Under the pieces are notes generated by a model, which ran no database searches, was not told where the DNA came from, and saw nothing but the letters and a program-made list of their open reading frames with translations. Positions 46,647 to 55,695 of a stretch of 64,000 nucleotides of DNA are shown here, in pieces. Source of the stretch: a gamma proteobacterium SCGC AAA168-P09. Its GTDB lineage: Bacteria > Pseudomonadota > Gammaproteobacteria > Magnimaribacterales > D2472. The stretch spans positions 190,194 through 254,193 of the forward strand of contig ARRL01000002.1 of NCBI GenBank assembly GCA_000385055.1. Direction: 5' to 3'. A program made the position numbers and the translations under genes. Positions within the stretch are counted from its first letter, which is position 1. Every line of letters starts with the position of its first letter.

Positions 46647-46680
46647 TATAATATAGTAATATATATATGTAAATTAAATA

Positions 46681-48441
46681 TTACTTATCAATTGGTAATG
46701 TAAACCAAAAAATTGATCCTCCATCAGGTCTATTGTTTACCCCAACTTCACCATTAAGGTTATTAATTAAGTTTTTTACTATAGCCAAACCTAAGCCGCT
46801 TCCTTGGTTTTCTGAGGCTCGTGCAGAGGCTGTTCTATAGAATCTATCAAAAATATATACTTGATCAGTTTTTGATATTCCTATACCGGTATCTGAAACC
46901 ATTACTTTAATAAATTCTTTATTTTCAGAGGTTGTTATTTCAATAAATGAATCATTAGGCGAATATTTAAAAGCATTATCTACTAAATTATTCATAACTC
47001 TTTCCAAGGCCTGAGAATCTGCTTTTATTGGATGTTTGTGATTTGGTTTATATGAGAGAGTTATACTCTTTTTCTTAGCAAGACTTGTCATTGAAGATAT
47101 AAGTGAATCAATAAATTTATTAAGATCTATTGAAGAAATATTAAACTTAAGATCACCATAATCAATCCTGGACAAGTCAATAAGGTCAGATACCATAGAT
47201 GACAGCCTCTCTGCATTATGAAGAATTGCCTTGGAAAAGACTTTAGCATCTTTTTTGTTATCTAATGCACCATCGAGAAGGGTTTCTGAATTTGCTCTTA
47301 TAACACTTACCGGGGTTCGTAATTCATGTGATAAATTAGATATAAAATCTCTTCTCATTGAATTCAGTTGTCTTAATTGCGTTATGTCATGTAGAACAAG
47401 AATAAATTGACCTGTTGTTTTTGATTGATTCATTGATCCCAAAACCCAATTTGTTGTTCTTCGATCAATATTAATTTCAAATTCAATATCAGCTCTTTTC
47501 TTATTTTTTACCCTTTTAAATAAATAATTCAATGCAGGTATGTCAAAATTTTTAATATTATCATCCAACAAATTATTTTTGTTTAAAATAATTGAAGCTT
47601 GTTCGTTTGTAAAAACCACATCGCCTTTTCTATTGGTAACTATTATTCCCTCTCCTAAATCATCCAAGACAAGCCCAAATTGATCTCTTTGTTTTGCAAT
47701 AATTTTAATTTGGTCTTTTAAATTCTCTGATAGTTGTGAAATTGATCTAGCAACACTTCCAAATTCATCTACTCTTTGAGTTGGCAGTAATTTAATGTCA
47801 TCTTTTATCGACTTACCCTTGGAAATACTTGAGGCAACATTTGCTAAATCTTGTATATTTGAATAAAGATAATTGGCAGCAACACCACTAGCAATGATGG
47901 AGACTATAAAAACTGCTAAAAAAAGTAGAATAAGTGATAGTCCTAAAGTTTCTGTAATATTTTCTAAATAATTTAAAGGTACCGCTATTCTAATAATATT
48001 AGGGTTAGGAACTTGATTATCCTGAATGGCGAAGTATATTAAATCTTTACCAAGTGTGCTGCTGTATCTAGATGACCACCCCGTTTTAAATTTAAGAGCC
48101 TCTATAACCTCTTCCCTATTACCATGATTATCAATAAGCTTTAATTGATCAAAACTTAATTCAGAATCTCCTATTACGACACCATTGTTTCTTATAAATG
48201 TTACTCTTGAGTTTGAAGCAATACCTAATTTATCAGCCACAATATCAGCTTCTTTTTCTGAATTAAACTTATTTAAAGTATCAATTGATGAAACCAATAG
48301 ATTGGCTTGCTTTTCTAATTCATTAACTATTTGAAATTTTAATGTGCTTACTAGGTCTCTTTCAGCAACAATATATGTGATTGAGATGCTTAATGAAAGC
48401 AAGCCAAAAATAATTAAGAAAATTCGGGATCTTATACCCAT
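46681..48441 (-). CDS. phoR: Phosphate-sensing histidine kinase PhoR
   Basis: The protein has two membrane helices (about 4-24 and 165-190), an intervening periplasmic domain of about 140 residues, a HAMP region, a PAS domain (around DQFGLVLDDLGEGIIVTNRK), the HisKA motif FISNLSHELRTPVSVI with the phosphorylated histidine, and the HATPase motifs NLVDNAFKYS, VSDTGIGI and GSGLGLAIVKNLI. The long periplasmic domain is unlike E. coli PhoR but common in other groups. I use ATG 48441, just after the phoB stop, as an upstream ATG would overlap phoB by 50 bases. It activates PhoB when phosphate is scarce. Confidence 0.85.
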   Translation of the reverse strand: MGIRSRIFLIIFGLLSLSISITYIVAERDLVSTLKFQIVNELEKQANLLVSSIDTLNKFNSEKEADIVADKLGIASNSRVTFIRNNGVVIGDSELSFDQLKLIDNHGNREEVIEALKFKTGWSSRYSSTLGKDLIYFAIQDNQVPNPNIIRIAVPLNYLENITETLGLSLILLFLAVFIVSIIASGVAANYLYSNIQDLANVASSISKGKSIKDDIKLLPTQRVDEFGSVARSISQLSENLKDQIKIIAKQRDQFGLVLDDLGEGIIVTNRKGDVVFTNEQASIILNKNNLLDDNIKNFDIPALNYLFKRVKNKKRADIEFEINIDRRTTNWVLGSMNQSKTTGQFILVLHDITQLRQLNSMRRDFISNLSHELRTPVSVIRANSETLLDGALDNKKDAKVFSKAILHNAERLSSMVSDLIDLSRIDYGDLKFNISSIDLNKFIDSLISSMTSLAKKKSITLSYKPNHKHPIKADSQALERVMNNLVDNAFKYSPNDSFIEITTSENKEFIKVMVSDTGIGISKTDQVYIFDRFYRTASARASENQGSGLGLAIVKNLINNLNGEVGVNNRPDGGSIFWFTLPIDK

Positions 48442-48448
48442 ATATCTA

Positions 48449-49138
48449 TTAGGGTGTTCTTGAGAACTTATAACCAACACCTCTAATGGTTTGAACATAC
48501 TTACCCATGGTGCCTAATTTTTCTCTTAGTCTTTTAATATGGGTATCCACAGTCCTAGTGGTTACTTCAGCACTATAACCCCAAACATCAGAAAGCAATT
48601 GCTCTCTTGATTGTACTCGGCCTCTTCTATCAACTAATTGACGCAGCAACCTAAATTCAAGAGCTGTGAGGATAATTTGTTCGCTATTTACGAAAACCTC
48701 ATGTGAATCTATATCCATGGTAAGTTCACCAAATTGTCTTTGAACCTCAAGAGTTTCTTTTTTACTTTCACCCCTTTTTAAAATAGCTTTAATTCTTAAG
48801 ATAAGCTCTCTGATACTGAAGGGTTTCGTTACATAATCATCAGCGCCGAGTTCAAAGCCAACAACCTTATCAACCTCATCATCTTTTGCGGTAAGGATAA
48901 TAATTGGGGTTGAAGATTTATCTTTGTCAGATTTAATTTCTCTGCATAAGTCCAGACCTGAACCATCAGGAAGCATTAAATCCAGTAAAATTAAAGAAAA
49001 ATCTGATGAGTTAATTTGCTCTTTTCCTTCGGATAAAGAGGATACAGATACAACTTTATAACCCTCTCTAGAGATATTATATTCTAGGGTCTTTCTTATA
49101 TCTGGCTCATCTTCAATAATTAATATTTTTTGTGACAT
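48449..49138 (-). CDS. phoB: Phosphate regulon response regulator PhoB
   Basis: The 229-residue protein has a receiver domain (MSQKILIIEDEPDIRKTLEY) with phosphoacceptor Asp53 in LLDLMLPDGSG, Thr/Lys switch residues (ILTAKDD, YVTKPFS), and an OmpR-type winged-helix domain with LTALEFRLLRQLVDRRG and DTHIKRLREKLG, then the RGVGYKF ending. The sequence matches PhoB closely. It is followed by phoR and has no Pho box of its own visible upstream. Confidence 0.92.
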   Translation of the reverse strand: MSQKILIIEDEPDIRKTLEYNISREGYKVVSVSSLSEGKEQINSSDFSLILLDLMLPDGSGLDLCREIKSDKDKSSTPIIILTAKDDEVDKVVGFELGADDYVTKPFSIRELILRIKAILKRGESKKETLEVQRQFGELTMDIDSHEVFVNSEQIILTALEFRLLRQLVDRRGRVQSREQLLSDVWGYSAEVTTRTVDTHIKRLREKLGTMGKYVQTIRGVGYKFSRTP

Positions 49139-49213
49139 AAGTAAATATGATTAAACTATACCTTGATATTTATACTCTTTTTTTTTAAAAGATACAGTAT
49201 TTTTATTATAAAT

Positions 49214-50890
49214 TTAAAATTCTTGTTCAAACTGTTTTCTCAGGGCTGGTTTGTCAAATTTTCCTGATCCAACTTTAGGCAGATTACTATCTAAAAATTT
49301 TATATTTAAAGGTATTTTAAAGGAAGCTAATCTTGTCGCTAAAAATGACTGTAATTCATCTGAGGTCAGACTCGAGTCTTCTCTCAAAAAAATTGCTGCA
49401 CATAATACCTCGCCAAGTCTTTCATCTGATATACCAAATGCAACTGCTTCTAAGACATCTTTATGCTCATACATTGCTGCTTCAACTTCTGGGCAAGCAA
49501 TATTCTCCCCTCCTCTAATGACAATATCTTTAACTCTATCAAGAATATATAAAAAAGGATATTCGAATTTTCCTAAGTCTCCAGACTTAAACCAGCCATC
49601 GTCGCTCATGCATTCTTTTGTAGCTTCAGGATTTTTCCAGTAACAAATCATATTTCCTAAGGATTTGATTGCAATTTCACCAATCTCTCCTTCCCTAAGC
49701 TCATTCCAGTTTTCATCTATGATTCTAATTTCAGTTAAAGGAGGGACAACTCTTCCTGTTGATTGAGGGTGATCAATATATTCATCTCCACTTCCAAGAG
49801 CTCCTAACGCATTTGTTTCTGATAGACCATAACCAATACCTGGTCTTGCTTCGAATTCAGAATCAAGCTGTTTAACATGTTCTGCCGGCCTTGGTGCTCC
49901 TCCTGCTCCAAGTGTCTTTAGAGATGAAAGGTCATAATTTAACCTATCAGGGTGATTTAATAATTCCCATGTTTGTGTTGGTACACCTGTGATATCAGAT
50001 ATTTTTTCTTGTTCTATTAATTTCAATGCTATGCCTGCATCCCATTTTTTCATCATAACAATTTTGCGCCCAACCAATATAGACATAAACATACCAGCAT
50101 GACTTCCTGTAACGTGGAAAAGTGGCACACAAAGTAAAATTGCTGAAGCCTCATCGAGTAAAGGCGGAGTATTTGGATTTTTTTGATTATCAACTTCTTT
50201 CATAATAGAAGAAAAACATGCCCAGCTAAATAGAGTTGCAATTACAGCTTTTTGAGAAGATAAAACACCTTTAGGTTTTCCTGTGGAACCAGATGTATAG
50301 TAAATAGTTGCTGGGTCATTTCTACCAATTTCAACTTCAGGAAAGGAAATAGATTGTTCATTAATGAAATCTGAAAAAGACTTAAATAATGGGTCAGGAG
50401 TATAAGTTGTTATAATTTTTTTAACATCCTTAAGACATTCCAAGCCTTGCATTCTTTTTTGGTCTGCAAATAAAAGTTTTGCATCTGAATGTTCTAAACC
50501 ATATATAACTTCAGAAGGCACCCACCATGAATTAAGAGGAACACAAACGGCACCAATACCGACTATCCCTAAATAAGCAAAAATAAATTCAGGATTATTC
50601 TGCATACAAATTGCAACTTTATCGCCCTTACTAATACCTTCGTTAATTAGAGCATTTGCTGTCTGAGCACTCTTTTCAAATACTTCTTTATAAGTATATC
50701 TTTCATCATCAAATACGATGCACTCTTTATCAGCATGCAAAAGAGCAAAATCTAAATAACCTCTAATGCTATCCGGAAAATTGACATATTCATTAAATGT
50801 AATCCCTAATTCATTGATAACCTCTTTGGTTTCAAACATCTGACCAGGCGCTGTAACTTGAGATAATATTTCTTGATATAAGTCTTTCAT
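49214..50890 (-). CDS. AMP-forming acyl-CoA synthetase
   Basis: The 558-residue protein has the adenylate-forming P-loop TIYYTSGSTGKPKGVLSS, the YGLSET A5 motif, the GWFKSGDLG A7 motif and VKDIVIRGGENIACPEVE (A8 hinge), then the catalytic lysine region LPKVGSGKFDKPALR. It activates a fatty or aromatic carboxylate to the CoA thioester. The overall sequence is like FadD3/long-chain ligases, but substrate length cannot be told. It is monocistronic and divergent from ggt. Confidence 0.9.
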   Translation of the reverse strand: MKDLYQEILSQVTAPGQMFETKEVINELGITFNEYVNFPDSIRGYLDFALLHADKECIVFDDERYTYKEVFEKSAQTANALINEGISKGDKVAICMQNNPEFIFAYLGIVGIGAVCVPLNSWWVPSEVIYGLEHSDAKLLFADQKRMQGLECLKDVKKIITTYTPDPLFKSFSDFINEQSISFPEVEIGRNDPATIYYTSGSTGKPKGVLSSQKAVIATLFSWACFSSIMKEVDNQKNPNTPPLLDEASAILLCVPLFHVTGSHAGMFMSILVGRKIVMMKKWDAGIALKLIEQEKISDITGVPTQTWELLNHPDRLNYDLSSLKTLGAGGAPRPAEHVKQLDSEFEARPGIGYGLSETNALGALGSGDEYIDHPQSTGRVVPPLTEIRIIDENWNELREGEIGEIAIKSLGNMICYWKNPEATKECMSDDGWFKSGDLGKFEYPFLYILDRVKDIVIRGGENIACPEVEAAMYEHKDVLEAVAFGISDERLGEVLCAAIFLREDSSLTSDELQSFLATRLASFKIPLNIKFLDSNLPKVGSGKFDKPALRKQFEQEF

Positions 50891-50975
50891 TGATGATGTA
50901 TATATAATTTATATTTAAAAAAGTTATTATATCTAAACATAAACTTTAGTATATTTTTAATAGGGATTTTTTATA

Positions 50976-52754
50976 ATGCGCTCAAACCTTTGTATTCAAT
51001 ATTTTAGCTATTTTCAACAATGGGCATTATCTACTTTTGTGTTTATTATATGCTCGTTAAATGTATCAGCTCAATCCTATGAGCCTATTGGAACTATAAA
51101 TCCTAATAACTATGAACCTGCTCAAAAAAATATAGCTCAAGGCAAAAATGGAATGGTTACAACACAGCATTTTTTAGCCACAGCGGTAGGTGAAAAAATA
51201 CTTAATAGTGGTGGTAACGCATATGATGCAGCTATTGCAGTTGGTTTTACATTGGCAGTAGTGCTTCCAAGAGCTGGAAATATTGGTGGAGGTGGATTCA
51301 TGGTAATACATGACTCTACTTTAAATAAACAATTCTCAATTGATTATAGAGAAAAGGCACCAATCAAGTCAGATAAAGATATGTACTTAAATTCAGATGG
51401 TACATTTAACGATCAAAAATTATCAATATTTGGATATCTTGCAAGCGGAGTACCTGGAACAGTAGCCGGTCTATGGGAGGTTCATTCAAAGTTTGGATCA
51501 ATGGAATGGAGTAAGCTTCTTGAGGATGCTATATATCATGCTGAAAATGGCTTTTATATAACTCCGTACCTATCAGATATGTTGGTCAAATATGAATCAA
51601 AATTATCTTTTTATCCAGAAACAAGAAAAATATTTCAGAAAAATAATCAAGATTTTGAAAATAAAAAATTAGTACAAAAGGATTTAGCTAAAACATTAAA
51701 ATTAATAGCTCAATATGGTAGAGATGGTTTTTATCTAGGCTCTGTTGCAGAAAAAATACACACTCAAATGCAACTAAATGGCGGTTTAATAACAAAAGAT
51801 GATTTAGAAAATTATCAACCGGTTTGGAGAACGCCATTAAAATCAACCTATAGAGATACTGAGATTATAACTATGGGACCGCCTTCTTCAGGTGGAGTAC
51901 ATGTTATTCAAATGCTAAATATTCTTGAGAACCATAATGTTTCAAAGATCGAACATAACTCATCTGAATATATTAATCTTTTAACTGAAATCATGAAATA
52001 CGCATATGCCGATAGATCTAAGTATCTTGGTGATCCTGATTTTTATAAGGTGCCAGTATCTCAAATTATTAGCAAAAATTATGCAAAAACTATAAATGAA
52101 AAGATTAACGTTGGTAAAGTTACACCCTCTTCTGTAATTTATCCAGGCACATTTAGTGACAATGAAAGTTACGAAACAACTCATTTTTCTATTGTTGATA
52201 AAGATGGTAATGCCGTCTCTTCAACCTATACCCTTAATTCAACATTTGGTTCTGGGGTTGTTATAAAAGATACAGGCATTCTTATGAACAATGAGATGGA
52301 TGATTTTGCTGCTGCGCCTGGAATACCAAACCAATTTGGTCTTCTTGGAGCTGAAGCTAATCAGATAGTTCCAGGCAAAAGACCTTTAAGCTCTATGACA
52401 CCTACGATAGTTATGAAAGATGGGGATTTTTTCTTCACAACCGGGAGCCCTGGTGGCTCAAGAATAATTACTGCAGTTTTACAGTCAATTATAAATATCG
52501 TCGACTACGGTATGAATCTTGAAGAAGCCAATGCAGCAAAACGAATACATCATCAGTGGCAACCTGATTTGCTTCAAATTGAATCATCAATAGATCCAGA
52601 AATAAAAAATCAGCTTCTAGAACTAAAATATAATATTAAAATTATAAATCCAGCAACATGCCTTCAAACTATAATGTATAAAGATAATATGTATTATGGA
52701 TATGGAGATTTTAGAAGGCCAGACGCTTTTGCATCAGGAGAGATATATGATTGA
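50976..52754 (+). CDS. ggt: Gamma-glutamyltransferase
   Basis: The 592-residue precursor has a signal peptide (about 14-33, ending SAQ), the donor-binding NIGGGGFMVIHD region, and the autocleavage and catalytic Thr401 in YETTHFSIVDKDGNAVSSTY, followed by GILMNNEMDDFAAAPG and PLSSMTPTIVMKDG. Autocatalytic cleavage before Thr401 yields the two subunits. In the periplasm it hydrolyses glutathione and other gamma-glutamyl peptides. A 28-codon gene overlaps its stop as ATGA and the prepilin peptidase gene follows. Confidence 0.95.
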   Translation: MRSNLCIQYFSYFQQWALSTFVFIICSLNVSAQSYEPIGTINPNNYEPAQKNIAQGKNGMVTTQHFLATAVGEKILNSGGNAYDAAIAVGFTLAVVLPRAGNIGGGGFMVIHDSTLNKQFSIDYREKAPIKSDKDMYLNSDGTFNDQKLSIFGYLASGVPGTVAGLWEVHSKFGSMEWSKLLEDAIYHAENGFYITPYLSDMLVKYESKLSFYPETRKIFQKNNQDFENKKLVQKDLAKTLKLIAQYGRDGFYLGSVAEKIHTQMQLNGGLITKDDLENYQPVWRTPLKSTYRDTEIITMGPPSSGGVHVIQMLNILENHNVSKIEHNSSEYINLLTEIMKYAYADRSKYLGDPDFYKVPVSQIISKNYAKTINEKINVGKVTPSSVIYPGTFSDNESYETTHFSIVDKDGNAVSSTYTLNSTFGSGVVIKDTGILMNNEMDDFAAAPGIPNQFGLLGAEANQIVPGKRPLSSMTPTIVMKDGDFFFTTGSPGGSRIITAVLQSIINIVDYGMNLEEANAAKRIHHQWQPDLLQIESSIDPEIKNQLLELKYNIKIINPATCLQTIMYKDNMYYGYGDFRRPDAFASGEIYD

Positions 52755-52833
52755 TAAATTAATGGTGATTTCAGCCTATGCTGTCCCAGCTATCATCTTG
52801 CTAGTCATATGCTTTAGGATCACTAGAAAGTAA
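52747..52833 (+). CDS. 28-residue membrane microprotein overlapping ggt
   Basis: The frame begins within the last codons of ggt (ATG at 52747, ggt TGA at 52752-52754) and encodes MIDKLMVISAYAVPAIILLV plus a basic end (CFRITRK). It is one transmembrane helix with positive C-terminal residues, reminiscent of CcmD-type small subunits. It ends ten bases before the prepilin peptidase start. It has no strong ribosome-binding site, so it would depend on coupling with ggt. No family is recognised. Confidence 0.45.
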   Translation: MIDKLMVISAYAVPAIILLVICFRITRK

Positions 52834-52843
52834 CCATTTACTA

Positions 52844-53647
52844 ATGGATGCTTTCTTAATAACGTTTTTAAGTATCATTTTTTTATCAATTGGTAGCTTA
52901 ACCTCTGTTGTAATTCATAGATTAATAGTTATGGAATTTCAAAAGACTGATATTAATCTGTTTCTTCCTCCATCTCACTGTATTAATTGTGGGGCAAAAA
53001 TTTCGCTAATCAATCTAATACCAATATTGGGATATTTGTTGCAAAGGGGAAGATGTATAAAATGCAATGCTTCAATTTCAATAACATATCTTATGCATGA
53101 AATTATTCATTTAGCAGTAGGATTAAGTATTTATCTTTTTGAAGGCTTTTCATACCAAGCTTTGATTACATACTTGTTGTTTTCAATACTTTATATACTT
53201 TTAATTTGTGATTTAAAAAAATTTTATTTACCCCTCTACCTCAATCTTTCAATTACGCTAATTGCCATTATTTCAGGATTCTTTGGAATAGCTTTAATCG
53301 AAGGTTATGGTTTTTTAAATACATCTAATATTTCATTATCTTTAATTGGTTTTATTTTTGGATATTTTTTTTTATGGTCTATAAATTTAATTTATAAGTT
53401 ATTAAAAAAAGAGGATGGGATTGGGGGTGGTGATTTTATTCTTCTTGGTGGGATTGGATCAATTGTTGGTCCATTATCTATAGCTTCAATAGTCCTATTA
53501 GGTTCATTATCAACATTAATAATTATGATTTTCAATCATAAAAAATATACAAAAGAATTACCACTAGGTGCTGGGTTAATCTTTGGTTTATTTATTTATA
53601 TTATTTTTGAATACTTTGAACTATTTCCATTTATAAATGTCATATAA
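52844..53647 (+). CDS. gspO: Prepilin peptidase/N-methyltransferase (GspO/PilD)
   Basis: The 267-residue membrane protein has two zinc-type cysteine pairs, Cys46/Cys49 and Cys71/Cys74, in the cytoplasmic domain (HCINCGAK, GRCIKCNA), and the two catalytic aspartates Asp123 in ICDLKKFYLP and Asp197 in GIGGGDFILLGG. About eight helices are present. It cleaves and N-methylates the leaders of GspG-K at 37-41 kb, but is encoded 6.4 kb from that operon on the opposite strand. It is followed by a strong terminator. Confidence 0.93.
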   Translation: MDAFLITFLSIIFLSIGSLTSVVIHRLIVMEFQKTDINLFLPPSHCINCGAKISLINLIPILGYLLQRGRCIKCNASISITYLMHEIIHLAVGLSIYLFEGFSYQALITYLLFSILYILLICDLKKFYLPLYLNLSITLIAIISGFFGIALIEGYGFLNTSNISLSLIGFIFGYFFLWSINLIYKLLKKEDGIGGGDFILLGGIGSIVGPLSIASIVLLGSLSTLIIMIFNHKKYTKELPLGAGLIFGLFIYIIFEYFELFPFINVI

Positions 53648-53693
53648 GTAAGACCTTTGAATATCCTCTTTAATTCAAATCCCCTAGGTCGCT

Positions 53694-53722
53694 AAAAGCA
53701 GGTTTAATAACCTGCTTTTTTT
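53694..53722. terminator. Bidirectional terminator
   Basis: The stem aaaagcaggtt / aacctgctttt with loop TAAT is followed by T residues on the plus strand and preceded by A residues, so it serves the prepilin peptidase gene. It also lies just downstream of the tRNA-Gly on the minus strand and can end that transcript. Confidence 0.9.
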
Positions 53723-53727
53723 ATGTT

Positions 53728-53802
53728 TGGAGCGGGTAGAGAGGATCGAACTCTCATCAAAAGGTTGGAAACCTCTTATAATAGCCATTATACGATACCC
53801 GC
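53728..53802 (-). tRNA. tRNA-Gly (anticodon TCC)
   Basis: The minus strand reads GCGGGTATCGTATAATGG at the 5' end, with a paired acceptor stem (GCGGGTA / TACCCGC), a D-arm, an anticodon loop TTTCCAA carrying TCC, a T-arm GAGTTCGATCCTC and an encoded CCA end. The cloverleaf is complete and the T-loop GTTCGAT is standard. It reads GGA and GGG codons. The tRNA ends five bases from the terminator. Confidence 0.95.
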
Positions 53803-53863
53803 GATTTGCAAATTATAATAAAAAAATTTATCAATTACTTCTTATTTTTGAAATTAGTAACAT

Positions 53864-54601
53864 TTAAAATAATTGATAAGATTTGTAGACATTAGATTCT
53901 ATGCACGAAGCATTTTCGATGAATTCATCTTTTATTTCTAGAGCCTCCTCTCCTTCTATCCAATTATCAATTAGTATTTTTTCATAATTCTCATCATGAA
54001 ATGTATTTATCCAAATAAACCCATTATTAGATTTATTTTGCGCATAACGTAAGGAATATGGGATATCTAGTTTCTTAATATAATTTATAAATCTAGCAAT
54101 AGTAATTTGAAAACTCCCATAGTTAAAGTCTTGGTTATATTCACAAGTCAAGATCTCAATCAAGGTATAATCTGGGTTAAATCTTTTATTATATTCAAGA
54201 ATATTGAATCCATTGTTCTGGTTAATGATAAATTCACATGCAGCAATATTATTGAATTTATCGATTTGAATTTGGTCTACAAAAGTCTTTAGACTTTCAT
54301 AATTATTATTTGATTCAATAGCAATAATAAATTCACTTACATTTGTATTCTTTTCTGGGAAGAGAATGGATAGTTCAACTGCGTTAGATATAATTAATTT
54401 GTATTTATTAATATTTTTTGAAAAGAAAAATTCTAAATCTAGTAGTGATGAGCTCTCATTGAGTTCACACTCAATAAGATCATAAGTAAATGTAAAATTA
54501 GGCTGTATTAAAGAGCTTAACTTGATTTCATCATTACTATCTTTGCTTCCGCATGATGCTATAGTGATAGTAATTAAAATTAAAGTTAAAAATCTGTACA
54601 T
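53864..54601 (-). CDS. Putative lipoprotein of unknown function
   Basis: The protein begins MYRFLTLILITITIASCGSK, a lipoprotein signal with a lipobox TIASC, so the mature N-terminus is Cys16. The rest, about 230 residues, is rich in Asn, Glu and Ile with no recognised motif, though two helical and strand-rich repeats (SLIQPNFTFTYDLIEC, LIEILTCEYNQDF) look like a duplicated domain. I start at ATG 54601, because the longer frame adds 25 polar residues before the signal. It is divergent from the PhoD-like gene. Function unknown. Confidence 0.65.
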   Translation of the reverse strand: MYRFLTLILITITIASCGSKDSNDEIKLSSLIQPNFTFTYDLIECELNESSSLLDLEFFFSKNINKYKLIISNAVELSILFPEKNTNVSEFIIAIESNNNYESLKTFVDQIQIDKFNNIAACEFIINQNNGFNILEYNKRFNPDYTLIEILTCEYNQDFNYGSFQITIARFINYIKKLDIPYSLRYAQNKSNNGFIWINTFHDENYEKILIDNWIEGEEALEIKDEFIENASCIESNVYKSYQLF

Positions 54602-54624
54602 TTTATAATTGTTATAATATTTAA

Positions 54625-55629
54625 ATGAAAAATTATTCAATAACCTATATTTGTTTTGTTGCATTAACGATATCAAATTTTATCACAGCTGGAACTTATA
54701 AAATTGCTTTTGGCTCATGCCTTGACCAGGATTATCCTCAACCTATCTGGCAATCTATTAAAAATGAAAATATTAATTCATTTATTTTTCTTGGTGATAA
54801 TGTTTACGGAGATGTTCCCTCTGGGGAGTTAAATAAAATGAAAAAGTCATATGCTCATCAAAAAAAATTAATACCTGATTGGTTGTTTAAAAAAGATGTG
54901 AATGTAATTTGGGATGATCATGATTATGGAATAAACAATGGTGGAGCATCATATCCTTTAAAAAAACAAGCTCAACTAATGTATTTAGATTTTTGGAATA
55001 TTTCATCGGATGATGAGAGAAGAAAAAGAGAAGGAATATACACAAATAAATTTATTAATATTGACGGATTTATAGTAAATCTAATATTACTTGATACTAG
55101 ATATTTTAGATCAAAGTTAAATAAAACAATTGGTATTAATTCTGCATATAAAAAGAATTTAGATTTAAATTCAACCATATTGGGTAATAAACAATGGGCG
55201 TGGTTAGAGGAAACTATTAACAAAAAAGCAGACTTAGTAATTATTTCAACATCAATACAGTTACTGGCGACTTCTCATAGATTTGAAAAATGGTCTAATT
55301 TTCCTCATGAACACATAAGAATGAAAAAATTATTGAAACAATCAAAAATTCCAGTATTAATTATTTCGGGTGATAGACACCAGGGTGCTATTTATGAAGA
55401 AGATAATTTATTTGAAATTACATCTTCATCACTTAACAAGATGTTATCGCCATCAAAATTTATTGGAAGACCAAAAGAGGTTGATGATGCAATGATTGGT
55501 GACATGTATTCAGGTGAAAACTATGGCCTAATCACCATTGATACTGAAAAAAAAGAATATCTAATTGAATTAAAGGACTTAAATGGTCAAAAAGTTAGAG
55601 AGCTATTAGTACCTCAAAACATAAATTGA
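54625..55629 (+). CDS. PhoD-like secreted phosphatase/phosphodiesterase
   Basis: The 334-residue protein has a signal peptide (about 1-22) and then IAFGSCLDQDYPQPIW, GDNVYGDV, the metal motif WDDHDYGINNG, LLDTRYFRS and ISGDRHQGAIYEE, the features of the PhoD/TIGR-type metallophosphatase fold. PhoD enzymes hydrolyse phosphomono- or diesters outside the cytoplasm and are usually phosphate-starvation induced. No Pho box is evident upstream here. It has no Tat motif (no twin arginine), so it likely goes via Sec. It is monocistronic. Confidence 0.85.
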   Translation: MKNYSITYICFVALTISNFITAGTYKIAFGSCLDQDYPQPIWQSIKNENINSFIFLGDNVYGDVPSGELNKMKKSYAHQKKLIPDWLFKKDVNVIWDDHDYGINNGGASYPLKKQAQLMYLDFWNISSDDERRKREGIYTNKFINIDGFIVNLILLDTRYFRSKLNKTIGINSAYKKNLDLNSTILGNKQWAWLEETINKKADLVIISTSIQLLATSHRFEKWSNFPHEHIRMKKLLKQSKIPVLIISGDRHQGAIYEEDNLFEITSSSLNKMLSPSKFIGRPKEVDDAMIGDMYSGENYGLITIDTEKKEYLIELKDLNGQKVRELLVPQNIN

Positions 55630-55695
55630 GACATAATTTTTTTGAATTATAAATTTAATACCGCATTTATATTAATTTTGTTAAATTAAAAGGAT

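Noticed and set aside
46647..46680. TATAAT on the plus strand next to the Pho box as an antisense promoter
   Set aside because: The Pho repeats are oriented for the minus strand, and no plus-strand gene follows before phoR is crossed. AT-rich DNA gives such hexamers easily.
53728..53802. tRNA-Gly as an integration site of a mobile element
   Set aside because: No integrase or repeated tRNA 3' end is found in the flanks.
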